Positions 7,990-20,499 of a DNA stretch of 64,000 nucleotides are shown in pieces. Source of the stretch: Candidatus Propionivibrio dominans (lineage in GTDB: Bacteria; Pseudomonadota; Gammaproteobacteria; Burkholderiales; Rhodocyclaceae); contig JADJNC010000004.1 of the NCBI GenBank assembly GCA_016709335.1, positions 124,001-188,000 of the forward strand. Reading direction: 5' to 3'. The first letter of the stretch is position 1. Every line of letters starts with the position of its first letter. Both the position numbers and the translations under genes were made by a program. The notes beneath the pieces are model-generated. The model was not told where the DNA came from. It did not search any database and was given only the letters and a program-made list of their open reading frames with translations.

Positions 7990-9087
7990 CTACTTTTTCG
8001 CTGGCTCAAGTAAGGTCGATACAAGATCTGCCACTTCTGCGGCGCCGGCCGGGCAGGGGAGTGCCGGTGCGGCTTGCTGCCATACCTGGTCAAGCGCCTC
8101 ATGCAAGCCTCCGCTGATCAGCGCTTGTGCTCCAATCTCGCAGCAGCGGGCGTTGATCTTCAGCCAGTCGATCAGGAAGTCCTGTTCCGGCCAGTCGTCA
8201 CGGCGCAGATAGAGCACCGGCGTGCCATTGCACGCGGCTTCGGTGAAGGTGCCGTAGCCGGGCTTGGTGAGCACGGCATCGACACTGCGCAACAGATCGG
8301 GGAATGCCAGTCCGCTCGCTTCGAAAGTGCTCACGTTGGGCTGGTCGACGCACCATTTCCCGGGAACCAGCCAGCGTACGCCCAGGCTGCGCGGCCACTG
8401 CTCGACAGGGACTTGTTTGTCGACACCACCAAAGGCGATCAGAACGACTTTCTCATCGCTCGTGCAGGCCAGTCTTTCGCGGAGCAAGTCACGGCAATCG
8501 CGGCCCAGTGCGGCGACCGGGGCGATGGGTTTGACACGACCTAGCTCGCTCATCGGCATCCCCGGCGTCAGCCGCAGAAAGCATTCGGCGCTGTTGTAGG
8601 CGTCAAGAATCTCGCGGTGAATCGGTGCCGCCCACGCTTCGGCACTAAAAAAATGGGCAAACAGATCGGCCCAGTTGAGCGAGCACATCGACAGCGAGCG
8701 AATTCCGGCCTGTGCCGCACCCGCCAGCGGCAGGTAGGCCACGTCGCTGAGCAGCAGATCGGGTTGCAGGCGAGCGAGTTGCCCGGCTTCGTCAGCGACA
8801 CGCTGCGCCCAGTGGGCGTGTTGTGCGCGATAAGCGGCGGCGGTCGCGGCGGCGTCGATGCGCACGGCATCAAGCATGACGAAACCGAAGTCGCTGCGCT
8901 GCGCAATGTGGGTGAAATCGCCGTGCACGCTGGCGCGCAGTATTTCCGGCGGCAAGCCGCTGCGCAGCGTCAAGCGCAGCCGGGGCAACAGGCGCGTCAG
9001 CTCGTTGAGTACCGGCGCCGCCTGCGCCAGGTGACCAAAGCCGTGTGAAGAAATGTCGACAAAAAGGTGTGGCAAAAAATTGTTCAT
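7990..9087 (-). CDS. Glycosyltransferase, MurG/GT28-like fold
   Basis: 365 aa from the ATG at 9087; a longer reading frame upstream has no recognisable sequence. The N-terminus VDISSHGFGHLAQAAPVL has the HGFGH loop of GT-B enzymes. The C-terminal KPGYGTFTEAACNGTPVLYL followed by RRDDWPEQDFL resembles the nucleotide-sugar-binding region of GT28 proteins and of the glycosyltransferase-like half of plant L-arabinokinases. Donor and acceptor are unknown. There is no signal peptide. It is convergent with the PilZ-like gene, and its stop lies 11 bases from the palindromic element. Confidence 0.7.
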   Translation of the reverse strand: MNNFLPHLFVDISSHGFGHLAQAAPVLNELTRLLPRLRLTLRSGLPPEILRASVHGDFTHIAQRSDFGFVMLDAVRIDAAATAAAYRAQHAHWAQRVADEAGQLARLQPDLLLSDVAYLPLAGAAQAGIRSLSMCSLNWADLFAHFFSAEAWAAPIHREILDAYNSAECFLRLTPGMPMSELGRVKPIAPVAALGRDCRDLLRERLACTSDEKVVLIAFGGVDKQVPVEQWPRSLGVRWLVPGKWCVDQPNVSTFEASGLAFPDLLRSVDAVLTKPGYGTFTEAACNGTPVLYLRRDDWPEQDFLIDWLKINARCCEIGAQALISGGLHEALDQVWQQAAPALPCPAGAAEVADLVSTLLEPAKK

Positions 9088-9117
9088 GTGGGTGGATGTT
9101 GAAAGGAACCGCCTTTG

Positions 9118-9223
9118 ACACAGAGCACACGGAGACACGGAGAACACCGGGAGATTTATCTAAATCGTTCTCCAACTCTTTTCTCAGTGCCCTCCGTGTC
9201 TCCGTGATCTCCGTGTTGAAAGC
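9118..9223. repeat. CACGGAGACACGGAG inverted-repeat element
   Basis: In the gap upstream of the glycosyltransferase, CACACGGAGACACGGAGAA near 9127-9145 faces CTCCGTGTCTCCGTG near 9192-9206. Together they form an imperfect inverted repeat of a CACGGAG unit that is dispersed in many proteobacterial genomes. Non-coding. Confidence 0.6.
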
Positions 9224-9242
9224 GCTTTAAACAGTTTCCGCG

Positions 9243-10541
9243 TCAAACAAAGCGCGCCAGCATTGCTCCCGGCAACTCGGCGGGCAGCGGAATCCACACC
9301 TTGTGGCCGTTGCCCGGCGCCACCCTGAGCAGGGTGCCGTCGGCCTTCTCCATGTGCTCCAGCGCAAGCTCGAAATTGCCCGAAGGGTGAATAACCTCGA
9401 TACGGTCGCCGACCGAGAAGCGGTTTTTCACCTCGATCTCGGCCAGGTGACGCGATGAATCCCAGGCGATCACATCGCCGACGTAAAGACTGCGGCCGGA
9501 TTCGGAGTGGCCGCGCAGGTAGTTCTGCATTTCGTGTTCGTGGTGGCGCTGGTAAAAACCGTCGGTGTAGCCGCGATTGGCCAGGCCTTCGAGTTCGCCG
9601 AGCAGTCGGGGGTCGAAGGGGCGGCCGGCAACGGCATCGTCGATGGCCCGGCGGTAGACCTGCGCCGTGCGCGCGACGTAATAGGGCGATTTGGTGCGGC
9701 CTTCGATCTTCAGCGAATCGATGCCGATGCCCACCAGACGCTGCACGTGCTCGATGGCGCGCAGATCCTTCGAGTTCATGATGTAGGTGCCGTGCTCGTC
9801 TTCCTCGATCGGCATCAGCTCGCCGGGGCGCTCCTTTTCTTCGAGTAGCCAGACCCTGGCTTCGCTGCCGGGTGCCACCGGGTTGCACGCATTGACATCG
9901 CCGCCCGCATCTTCCTCCCCGGCTCTGACCCGGTAGTCCCAGCGACAGGAGTTGGTGCAAGTGCCCTGGTTCGGGTCGCGGTGGTTGAAGTAGCCGGAGA
10001 GCAGGCAGCGGCCGGAATAAGCGATGCACAGCGCACCATGCACAAAGACTTCGAGCTCGATGTCCGGGCATTCCTGGCGGATCTCGGCGACTTCGTCAAG
10101 CGACAGCTCACGCGACAGGATGATGCGCGAAATGCCGAGCTTCTGCCAGAAACGCACCGCAGCAAAATTGACGGCATTGGCCTGCACCGAAAGATGCACC
10201 GGCATTTCCGGCCAGGTTTCGCGCACCAGGCCGATCAAACCGGGGTCGGCCATGATCAGCGCGTCGGGCTGGAGCGCCACCACCGGTGCCATGTCGGCGA
10301 GGTAGGTACGCACCTTGGCGTTGTGCGGCAGCACGTTGCTGACCACATAGAACTTCTTGTCGCCGGCATGCGCTTCGCCAATTGCGCGACCAAGCATTTG
10401 CAGATTGCCGAATTCATTGTTGCGCACGCGCAGGCTGTAGCGCGGCTGGCCGGCATAGACGGCGTCGGCAGCGAAGGCAAAGGCCGTGCGCATCATGGTC
10501 AGCGAACCGGCAGGGGCCAGCAACTCGGGAGCGAAAGTCAT
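9243..10541 (-). CDS. trhP: U32-family tRNA uridine C5-hydroxylation protein (YegQ/TrhP-like)
   Basis: 432 aa. In E. coli TrhP (YegQ) uses prephenate-dependent chemistry to install 5-hydroxyuridine at the tRNA wobble position. The N-terminus (ELLAPAGSLTMMRTAFAFAA) and the cysteine-rich U32 signature (EVFVHGALCIAYSGRCLLSG, then a further Cys pair in QGTCTNSCRWDYR) match; the cysteines probably hold an Fe-S cluster. A C-terminal beta-barrel-like domain (EIEVKNRFSVGDRIEVIHPSG) is present as in YegQ. The old label 'U32 peptidase' is doubtful. It is divergent from rng. Confidence 0.85.
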   Translation of the reverse strand: MTFAPELLAPAGSLTMMRTAFAFAADAVYAGQPRYSLRVRNNEFGNLQMLGRAIGEAHAGDKKFYVVSNVLPHNAKVRTYLADMAPVVALQPDALIMADPGLIGLVRETWPEMPVHLSVQANAVNFAAVRFWQKLGISRIILSRELSLDEVAEIRQECPDIELEVFVHGALCIAYSGRCLLSGYFNHRDPNQGTCTNSCRWDYRVRAGEEDAGGDVNACNPVAPGSEARVWLLEEKERPGELMPIEEDEHGTYIMNSKDLRAIEHVQRLVGIGIDSLKIEGRTKSPYYVARTAQVYRRAIDDAVAGRPFDPRLLGELEGLANRGYTDGFYQRHHEHEMQNYLRGHSESGRSLYVGDVIAWDSSRHLAEIEVKNRFSVGDRIEVIHPSGNFELALEHMEKADGTLLRVAPGNGHKVWIPLPAELPGAMLARFV

Positions 10542-10624
10542 GGAAGCTTTGGCGAGGGAAAGGGCAGAAGGGGTAGAATGCTGCGAACCTTGAATTTTAC
10601 CCGCATTTTCCCGATCGCCTTCCC

Positions 10625-12078
<1,454 letters not shown>

Positions 12079-12318
12079 GATGCTCTGACGGCGGTGACCT
12101 GGCGGTGTTTGTCCGGCTGCATTCCGATGGGGCACTTGATTGTAAAAATTGACCGGACGCGAGAATGAATGATGGATATCAGACTGCCGCTAACGAATTT
12201 TAAAGTAATCGGAAGAACTCTCCGGATGAAAGAGGCTTCTTCGTGCTTGCGGCAATTGATGGCCTGCTTGCGCATCATTCGTTGAACCGGCCACTACCAG
12301 TCAACCAGAGACCAGGCC

Positions 12319-13526
12319 ATGCAAACCTTCGTTTGGGGTGAAGAGTTTTATACCGGCATCGGTACGGTCGATGAGCAACACCACGCGCTGGTCGATCTGT
12401 TCAACAGGCTGAGTGCATCACTGACGGAAAGGGATGGTGCGGGCGAAGCTGCCGTTCAACTCGCTTATGCGCAATTGATCGACTATACGAAGTATCACTT
12501 TTCCGCTGAGAAAGACCTGATGCAGCGCACCGGTGTCGATCAGCGGCATACCACGCTGCACCTCAGGCTGCATGATGAATTCGTCGAGCAGGTGCGCGCC
12601 ATGTGGAGCGCCCGTTCGGCGCTGAGCAATCCGGCCGAGGTTTTTCTGTCCTTTCTCACCTCCTGGCTGTGCTTGCACGTTCTCGGTGTCGATCAGTCTC
12701 TGGCGCGCCAGATTGAGCTGATAAAAAGTGGCAAGACGCCCGAACTGGCCTTTGAACTGGAGCTGCTCAGGCCACGGGACAAGAGTGCCGAAGCCATGAT
12801 CAAGGCACTGCGCAACACTTACCAGGTGGTATCCCGGCTGAGTCTCGACCTGATTTCGGCGAACCACTTTCTTGAAGAACGGGTCGCCGCACGAACCGCC
12901 GAGCTGCAACAGGCCAACGCGGCACTGATTCTGGCCAATCAGAAACTTGAAGTCTATTCACAGACGGACGGATTGCTTGGCATTGCCAACCGCAAGTATT
13001 TTGACTTTCTCGTCTGAAGGCTGAATGGAATCGAGCGATTCGCGAGCAGCACCCGGTCGGCCTGCTGATGATCGATGTCGATTTTTTCAAGCTTTACAAC
13101 GACTACTACGGGCATCCGGCCGGTGACGCCTGCCTGCAATCCATAGCCAATGCCGTCAGTGGAAAGATGGTGCGGGCGCTGGACCTGCTGGCGCGCTATG
13201 GCGGGGAGGAATTCGTCGTGGTGCTGCCCAATACCTCGTCTCAGGGCGCCTACAAGGTGGCGCTCAGCATCTGTCAGGCGGTGTCCGATCTGCACATTCC
13301 GCACGCGGCATCGACCGTGGCGGATCACATTACGGTCAGTGTCGGCGTTGCTTCGCTGTTGCCCGACCGGCAATCGACGCCCGATCTGGCCGTAACGGCG
13401 GCCGATCAGGCACTGTACAGTGCCAAGCAGCAGGGCCGCAACCGAGTCTGTCTGGCCTTTGAACTCGAGGCCAGTCAGGTCCCGATCCTAGGACAAAAAC
13501 CCGCCGCCGGGATGACAAGAAGGTAA
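12319..13526 (+). CDS. Bacteriohemerythrin-GGDEF diguanylate cyclase (one-base frameshift)
   Basis: An oxygen-binding hemerythrin domain (residues 1-135) is fused through a coiled coil (EERVAARTAELQQANAAL) to a GGDEF domain. Iron-ligand motifs are present: DEQHHALV, HFSAEKDLM, HLRLHDEF and CLHVLGVDQSL. The GGDEF half has DVDFFKLYNDYYGH, RYGGEEFVVVLP and an I-site RALD five residues before GGEEF, so a product-inhibited cyclase is expected. The frame breaks near 13010: after RKYFDF a stop appears, and one added base restores RLKAEWNRAIREQ and joins both parts. Such proteins are thought to tune c-di-GMP to oxygen. Confidence 0.88.
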
Positions 13527-13648
13527 TCGCCCCAAGGTGACAAGAAATTTCGGCGAGCGTCGGGTGACGAGCGCCGGACGTAGGGAACCGCTATGCCAAC
13601 CCGACCTGCTCGTACTTAAGTTGCCACTACAACCTCAAGGAGTAAAAC

Positions 13649-14344
13649 ATGGAAAAAGGACGTCAGCTCAAGCACCATTCAACGAAGGTAACCGGCGCAA
13701 TCAAGAGCGGGGTGCGCAGCGGCCATGGCCATCTGCTCGCGCTCGGTCTGGCAGCCGGGCTTGGTCTGGCGGTTCCGATGGCCTCGGCGCAGACCATCGT
13801 CGACGAATGGGCCAGTGTTAAGGCGCCACCCGCACCCGAGCTGAAGGCAGTGGCCATCGACCCGAAAACAACCGCCTTGCTGATGCTCGATTTTGTCACT
13901 CCGAACTGTACACAACGCCCGCGCTGCATGGCCTCGGTGCCGGCGGTAAAAAAACTGCTCGGCGAAGCACGCGCCGCAGGCCTGCTGATCGTCTATGCCA
14001 CCGGCGCCACCGGCAAGCGCGCCGACACGCTGGCCGAGCTTGCGCCGAAGGACAGCGAGCCGGTGGTATCGACCGGCGTCGACAAGTTTTTCAACACCGA
14101 GCTCGAAAGGATCCTCAAGGATGGCGGCATCAAGACGGTCATTGCGACGGGCACGGCGGCACATGGGGCGGTGCTCTACACGGCAAGCGGCGCCGCGCTG
14201 CGCGGCCTGCAGGTCATCGTCCCGGTCGACGGCATGTCGGCCGACAACCCTTACAGCGAGCAATATACCGCCTGGCACCTGGCCAATGCGCCGGTAGTTT
14301 CGCGCAACGTAACGCTGACAAAATTCGATCTGATCAAATTCTGA
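13649..14344 (+). CDS. Secreted isochorismatase-like protein lacking the catalytic cysteine
   Basis: 231 aa. A long positively charged N-region precedes a hydrophobic stretch and an ASAQT cleavage site near residue 48, so export is likely; no twin arginine is seen. The body has the cysteine-hydrolase fold: ALLMLDFVT holds the usual Asp, and VIATGTAAHGAVLYTA corresponds to the TGVxTDxCVxxTA loop. At the nucleophile position there is Ala rather than Cys, and no nearby Cys can replace it. Hydrolase activity is doubtful; a binding role is possible. GGAG lies nine bases before the ATG. A signal peptide is itself unusual in this normally cytoplasmic family. Confidence 0.75.
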   Translation: MEKGRQLKHHSTKVTGAIKSGVRSGHGHLLALGLAAGLGLAVPMASAQTIVDEWASVKAPPAPELKAVAIDPKTTALLMLDFVTPNCTQRPRCMASVPAVKKLLGEARAAGLLIVYATGATGKRADTLAELAPKDSEPVVSTGVDKFFNTELERILKDGGIKTVIATGTAAHGAVLYTASGAALRGLQVIVPVDGMSADNPYSEQYTAWHLANAPVVSRNVTLTKFDLIKF

Positions 14345-14470
14345 TCCTGAGCCTGAGGGCATCGAGCTACCGGCTGGAATAGTCCGGTGCTTTTGCCTTC
14401 AGGCCATGCCAGTGAGGGTTTTGAAGATCGGCGTTGACCTCACTGCACTTGCGAGCCAATGTATCGCCTG

Positions 14471-14643
14471 CTCAGAGGCTGTGAATTAATCGATAAACAC
14501 CTCCCAAGCCGTCATTCCGGCAAAAGCCGGAATCCAGAACATTCCACTGATATCCATCAATCAGATAAACGAGCTGGACCCCGGCGTCCGCCGGTGTGAC
14601 GAGCATCAAAATCATGAAGTAATGATTTTTTCACAGACTCTCA
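14471..14643. repeat. Composite ATTCCGGC/GCCGGAAT element, copy 1
   Basis: This occupies most of the 354-base gap between the isochorismatase-like gene and the NlpC/P60 gene. Two palindromes (ATTCCGGC-AAAA-GCCGGAAT near 14514 and CCCCGGCG-TCC-GCCGG near 14580) are separated by a spacer containing GATATCCATCAATCAG. Near the outer ends, CTCAGAGGCTGTGAA faces TTCACAGACTCTCAG, which looks like degenerate terminal inverted repeats. The same unit recurs at 15214-15312 (inverted) and 59805-59941. No gene seen here. Confidence 0.7.
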
Positions 14644-14698
14644 GGCATCCCCCGACTTTCGGTTTGACCTGTGCACCGGGCCGTTTATACTTCAGCGC

Positions 14699-15178
14699 AT
14701 GCAGATTCGTACCTTGATTGCCACCTGGCTGATAATTCTTCTGAGCGCTTGTGGCAGCGTCCCGCCCGCACCCGAGCAGAGCCAGCGCTTTGCTTACAGC
14801 GAGAAGGGCAATGAAGTGAGCCTGTTCGCCCTCGGCCTGATCGATACCGGCTACCGCTTCGGTGGTAAAAATCCGGAGGCCGGGCTCGATTGCAGCGGCA
14901 TGGTGGCCTACATTTACAAGCAGGCTGTCGGCTTGCAGATCGGTGGCAGCGCTGCCGACATTGCGCGCCAGGGTCGACCGGTCGAGCGCCGCAGCCTGCG
15001 CCCCGGCGACCTCGTTTTCTTCAATACGCGCAACGCACCCTTCTCGCACGTTGGCGTATTCATCGGCGACGAGCGTTTTGTCCATGCGCCATCAGGCAAC
15101 GGGCGGGTTCGCATCGACCTGCTGAATGCCAGCTACTATGCACAACGTTTCGAGGCGGCGCGCAGCTACTTCGACTGA
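14699..15178 (+). CDS. NlpC/P60 family lipoprotein, peptidoglycan endopeptidase
   Basis: 159 aa. The signal peptide ends in the lipobox LLSAC, giving an outer- or inner-membrane lipoprotein facing the periplasm. The NlpC/P60 catalytic elements are complete: nucleophile Cys in GLDCSGMVAYIYKQ, His in FSHVGVFIGDERF, and a polar residue from FVHAPSG. The family cleaves stem peptides in peptidoglycan, often the D-Glu to diaminopimelate bond. At 159 aa it is a minimal member without SH3 domains, like E. coli MepS or NlpC. It stands alone, flanked by repeat elements on both sides. Confidence 0.9.
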   Translation: MQIRTLIATWLIILLSACGSVPPAPEQSQRFAYSEKGNEVSLFALGLIDTGYRFGGKNPEAGLDCSGMVAYIYKQAVGLQIGGSAADIARQGRPVERRSLRPGDLVFFNTRNAPFSHVGVFIGDERFVHAPSGNGRVRIDLLNASYYAQRFEAARSYFD

Positions 15179-15213
15179 GAGGTTGTGAAAAATCTTCACG
15201 GCCTCATTTCCCG

Positions 15214-15312
15214 ACTCGTCACACCGGCGGACGCCGGGGTCCAGCGCGTTTCTCCGATTGTTTTTGGATATCAGGTTGAGGTACTGGATTCCGGCTTGCG
15301 CCGGAATGACGG
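15214..15312. repeat. Composite ATTCCGGC/GCCGGAAT element, copy 2 (inverted)
   Basis: About 97 bases in the opposite orientation to the copy at 14471. Two palindromes flank a spacer that includes TTGGATATCAGG. It lies just upstream of the box that precedes the first PEP-CTERM gene. A piece of the outer end (GAGAGGTTGTGAAAAATC) is seen near 15177. Confidence 0.7.
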
Positions 15313-15333
15313 TTCTGGTTCGTCCGAAGGGGC

Positions 15334-15357
15334 ATTAGTCCGAAAGAGCTATTGACG
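15334..15357 (+). promoter_or_regulatory. Putative operator/promoter box of PEP-CTERM gene 1
   Basis: ATTAGTCCGAAAG followed by AGCTATTGACG, 96 bases upstream of the PEP-CTERM start codon. 22 of 24 bases match the box at 20402-20425 upstream of the second PEP-CTERM gene. Both contain TAG-N10-CTA, an inverted half-site layout typical of dimeric regulators. I do not recognise a named binding site; the regulatory role is inferred from recurrence and position. Confidence 0.6.
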
Positions 15358-15429
15358 GATACCGCACATCAGTTAAACATGCTGATCGTACACATTCCGT
15401 TTAATGATCGATCACGCTCAGGACATCCC

Positions 15430-15999
15430 ATGAAACTCACACGCTCCCTCATTGCTGCCATTACGCTTTCCGCTTTTTCCGTAGGCGCTTTTGCAACAAG
15501 CGTCTCGCCAGGTGGTTCTGGCGTCAACGGCGTTTTAACCGACCTCGGCTCGTTTGCTGCCGGAACCTACAACATCACGGCCACCGGCATTGTCGACCTG
15601 GTTGGCAACGGTACTTTCCAGATGCAGCCCGACGGCCTGCCAGTGTCGACGGTAACCGCTCCCAGTTATGACTATTTCAATCCGAGCGGCTCCTTCCTTG
15701 CTGACGGCAATCCCGGCGCTGCGGGAGCGGGTGTTCTGATCGGCGCATTGATCGGCACCTTCTCCGCCACACCAGCCACGCCGGCTGACTGGTTCCTGAT
15801 CGGTTATTCAAAGCAGGTGACGCTGGGCAGTGCGGGGCACATCTACGCTTCGGTCAACGATACCTACCACGACAACAACACCGGTCATTTCGACGTAAAT
15901 GTCACTGCCGTCCCCGAACCCGAGACCTATGCCATGCTGCTCGCCGGGCTTGGCCTGATGGGTGCTGTTGCGCGCCGGAAGAAGAAGTCGCTTGCCTGA
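15430..15999 (+). CDS. PEP-CTERM sorting-domain protein 1
   Basis: 189 aa, exported. It has a signal peptide (MKLTRSLIAAITLSAFSVGA, cleavage near AFA), then a beta-rich body of about 140 residues rich in Gly, Thr and Asn. The tail is a PEP-CTERM signal: VPEPETYAMLLAGLGLMGAV followed by ARRKKK. Such tails are recognised by exosortase for membrane anchoring, processing and export, often with exopolysaccharide. The exosortase genes are not in this window. The ATG at 15430 was chosen because it directly begins the signal peptide. It has its own upstream box and a downstream terminator, so it appears monocistronic. Confidence 0.88.
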   Translation: MKLTRSLIAAITLSAFSVGAFATSVSPGGSGVNGVLTDLGSFAAGTYNITATGIVDLVGNGTFQMQPDGLPVSTVTAPSYDYFNPSGSFLADGNPGAAGAGVLIGALIGTFSATPATPADWFLIGYSKQVTLGSAGHIYASVNDTYHDNNTGHFDVNVTAVPEPETYAMLLAGLGLMGAVARRKKKSLA

Positions 16000-16022
16000 T
16001 GGAAATTGAAGAGAAACATCGA

Positions 16023-16047
16023 CGGGAGCCACGGCTCCCGTTTTTTT
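16023..16047 (+). terminator. Rho-independent terminator after PEP-CTERM gene 1
   Basis: CGGGAGCC pairs with GGCTCCCG across a very short loop, followed by seven T. It begins 24 bases after the PEP-CTERM stop and lies before the convergent gene ending at 16086. Confidence 0.88.
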
Positions 16048-16085
16048 GGCTGTGCAGCAAGTGCAAGTATCTCCATCCAGTTTGA

Positions 16086-16511
16086 TTACCTGAGCACGAC
16101 CCGACTCTCGATGACCTGTACCCTGTCGTTCCGGCGCACTGTCGGTTCGTCATCCTGCTCGAAGAATGCGTAGGCCCCGTTATCGTAGCGCACCGTCACG
16201 ACGTAGCTGGTCGAGCTGGTCAAGGGCTCACGGGCTTCCTTGACGACGTCGCCACTGCCAATGATTGGCGTCGTGGCCATGGCCGGGCTGCCCGGTGCCG
16301 GCGTGTTTTGCCGTTGCCGCAGCTCGCGCTGCTTGCTGCTGATGTGCGTAACGACACCGCACTTGTCGCACGGGCCGGCTTCAGCCTGTTTGCTCAACTG
16401 GCGGATATCGTCCAGATTCTGCGGCAGAATCAGTTCGCTTTGCGCCAGGGCGCTTGCCGGCAGGGCAAGGGCAAGCCACACGAAGGCCGGAGTTTTTTGA
16501 CGCTTTTTCAC
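16086..16511 (-). CDS. Hypothetical exported protein with CxxC
   Basis: 141 aa. An N-terminal signal peptide (TPAFVWLALALPASALAQ) precedes a helix and a conserved-looking GPCDKCGVVTHI segment with a CxxC pair. A C-terminal beta region reads SYVVTVRYDNGAYAFFEQDD then NDRVQVIESRVVLR. That last part resembles the C-terminal beta domain of small glycine-zipper/SlyB-like envelope proteins, but I cannot assign a family. The cysteine pair could bind metal or form a disulfide. It is convergent with PEP-CTERM gene 1 and divergent from the radical SAM gene. Confidence 0.65.
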   Translation of the reverse strand: MKKRQKTPAFVWLALALPASALAQSELILPQNLDDIRQLSKQAEAGPCDKCGVVTHISSKQRELRQRQNTPAPGSPAMATTPIIGSGDVVKEAREPLTSSTSYVVTVRYDNGAYAFFEQDDEPTVRRNDRVQVIESRVVLR

Positions 16512-16619
16512 GTTATCATCCTCTTGTATTTTTACTGAATGTGCCGACGCCTTGCGCGGCGGGTTCTGGGTTTCATTTCAGGCTGTCATAGTAGCATTCA
16601 CCGGAAAATTGCTCGCCCC

Positions 16620-17519
16620 ATGCTGCCGAACTTTCCCATCCGCTACGTTGAACCGGTATTCCGGCCGCCCAGTGAAGCACAATCGCTGATCCTGCCGGTG
16701 ACCGACGGCTGCTCGTGGAACCAATGCACCTTTTGCGAAATGTACACCGCACCGCAAAAGGCTTTTCGTGCGCGCGACGAAAGCGAGGTGCTGGACAGCA
16801 TCCGGCGCACCGGCGAACAGTACGCCGGTGAAATTCGCCGCATCTTCCTTGCCGACGGTGACGCGCTGGTGCTGTCGACTCGGCGTTTGCTCACGGTGCT
16901 GCAAGCGATTCGCCAGCACCTGCCGGCCGTACGTCGCGTGTCGACCTACTGCCTGCCGCGCAATCTGCGCAAGAAAAGCGTCGAGGAGCTGCGCGAGCTG
17001 GCCGCGGCCGGACTCTCGATGGCCTATATCGGTGCCGAGTCGGGCGACGACGCGGTGCTCGGATACGTAGCCAAGGGTGAGACTTATGAAACCACCCGCG
17101 ACGCGCTCGACAAACTCGGCGCCGCCGGGATTACCCGCTCGGTGATGATCCTCAACGGGCTGGGCGGGCCACTGCTTTCGGCACAGCATGCCGACAACTC
17201 GGCGCGCCTGCTCAATGCCACGCAGCCGGAGTATGCGGCGACCCTGGTCGTCAGCTTCCCGATGGGTGAAAAGCGCTTCAGCAAAGGCTTTCCGGGATGG
17301 CGTGCGCTCACACAGGCGGAATTATTCTGCGAGATGGAGCGCTTCCTGGCCGGGCTGGAATTGACCCGTACCGTCTTTCGCAGCGACCATGCGTCGAACT
17401 GGCTGGTGCTCAAGGGAACGCTTGGCGCCGACAAGGAACGCCTGTTGCAACAGATTCGCCAGGCCATTGCCCAGCCGGAAGCGGCGCATCTGCGCCCGGC
17501 ATGGGCGCGGGGACTGTAG
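16620..17519 (+). CDS. Radical SAM protein with CX4CX2C cluster motif
   Basis: 299 aa from the ATG at 16620. The cluster motif is GCSWNQCTFCEMY, that is CX4CX2C rather than the canonical CX3CX2C, followed by an FLADGDALVLST strand and an IGAESGDD strand typical of the B12-independent Elp3/MiaB-like radical SAM barrel. Proteins with the GCSxNxCTFCxMY signature are common in Proteobacteria but their substrate is unknown. There is no HemW or MiaB accessory domain. It is divergent from the CxxC hypothetical protein and convergent with acnA. Confidence 0.8.
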   Translation: MLPNFPIRYVEPVFRPPSEAQSLILPVTDGCSWNQCTFCEMYTAPQKAFRARDESEVLDSIRRTGEQYAGEIRRIFLADGDALVLSTRRLLTVLQAIRQHLPAVRRVSTYCLPRNLRKKSVEELRELAAAGLSMAYIGAESGDDAVLGYVAKGETYETTRDALDKLGAAGITRSVMILNGLGGPLLSAQHADNSARLLNATQPEYAATLVVSFPMGEKRFSKGFPGWRALTQAELFCEMERFLAGLELTRTVFRSDHASNWLVLKGTLGADKERLLQQIRQAIAQPEAAHLRPAWARGL

Positions 17520-17563
17520 CCCCGATTGCGGCAATCTTAAAGAAAGTAGCGCACTTTTCGGGA

Positions 17564-20275
<2,712 letters not shown>

Positions 20276-20401
20276 GGCATATCTCCATCTGGCCAGACAA
20301 GGGGTGTAGTCAACCAGACAGGCTGATCGCCGGGACGTTCCCGGTCGCCCTGTCTGGCTAGCACAAGGTACCGCATAAAGGCCTTGGTAACCTTCTCTTC
20401 G

Positions 20402-20425
20402 ATTAGTCCGAAAGTACTATTGACG
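20402..20425 (+). promoter_or_regulatory. Putative operator/promoter box of PEP-CTERM gene 2
   Basis: ATTAGTCCGAAAG followed by TACTATTGACG, 98 bases before the start codon. It is the partner of the box at 15334-15357, differing at two bases. The palindromic character is stronger here (TAGT-N8-ACTA). Confidence 0.6.
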
Positions 20426-20499
20426 AACATCTCGCTAAAGCACGTATTCAACTTCGCGTTAACTCCCTTAACCGCAGATCTTTATTGAGGAGATTCATC

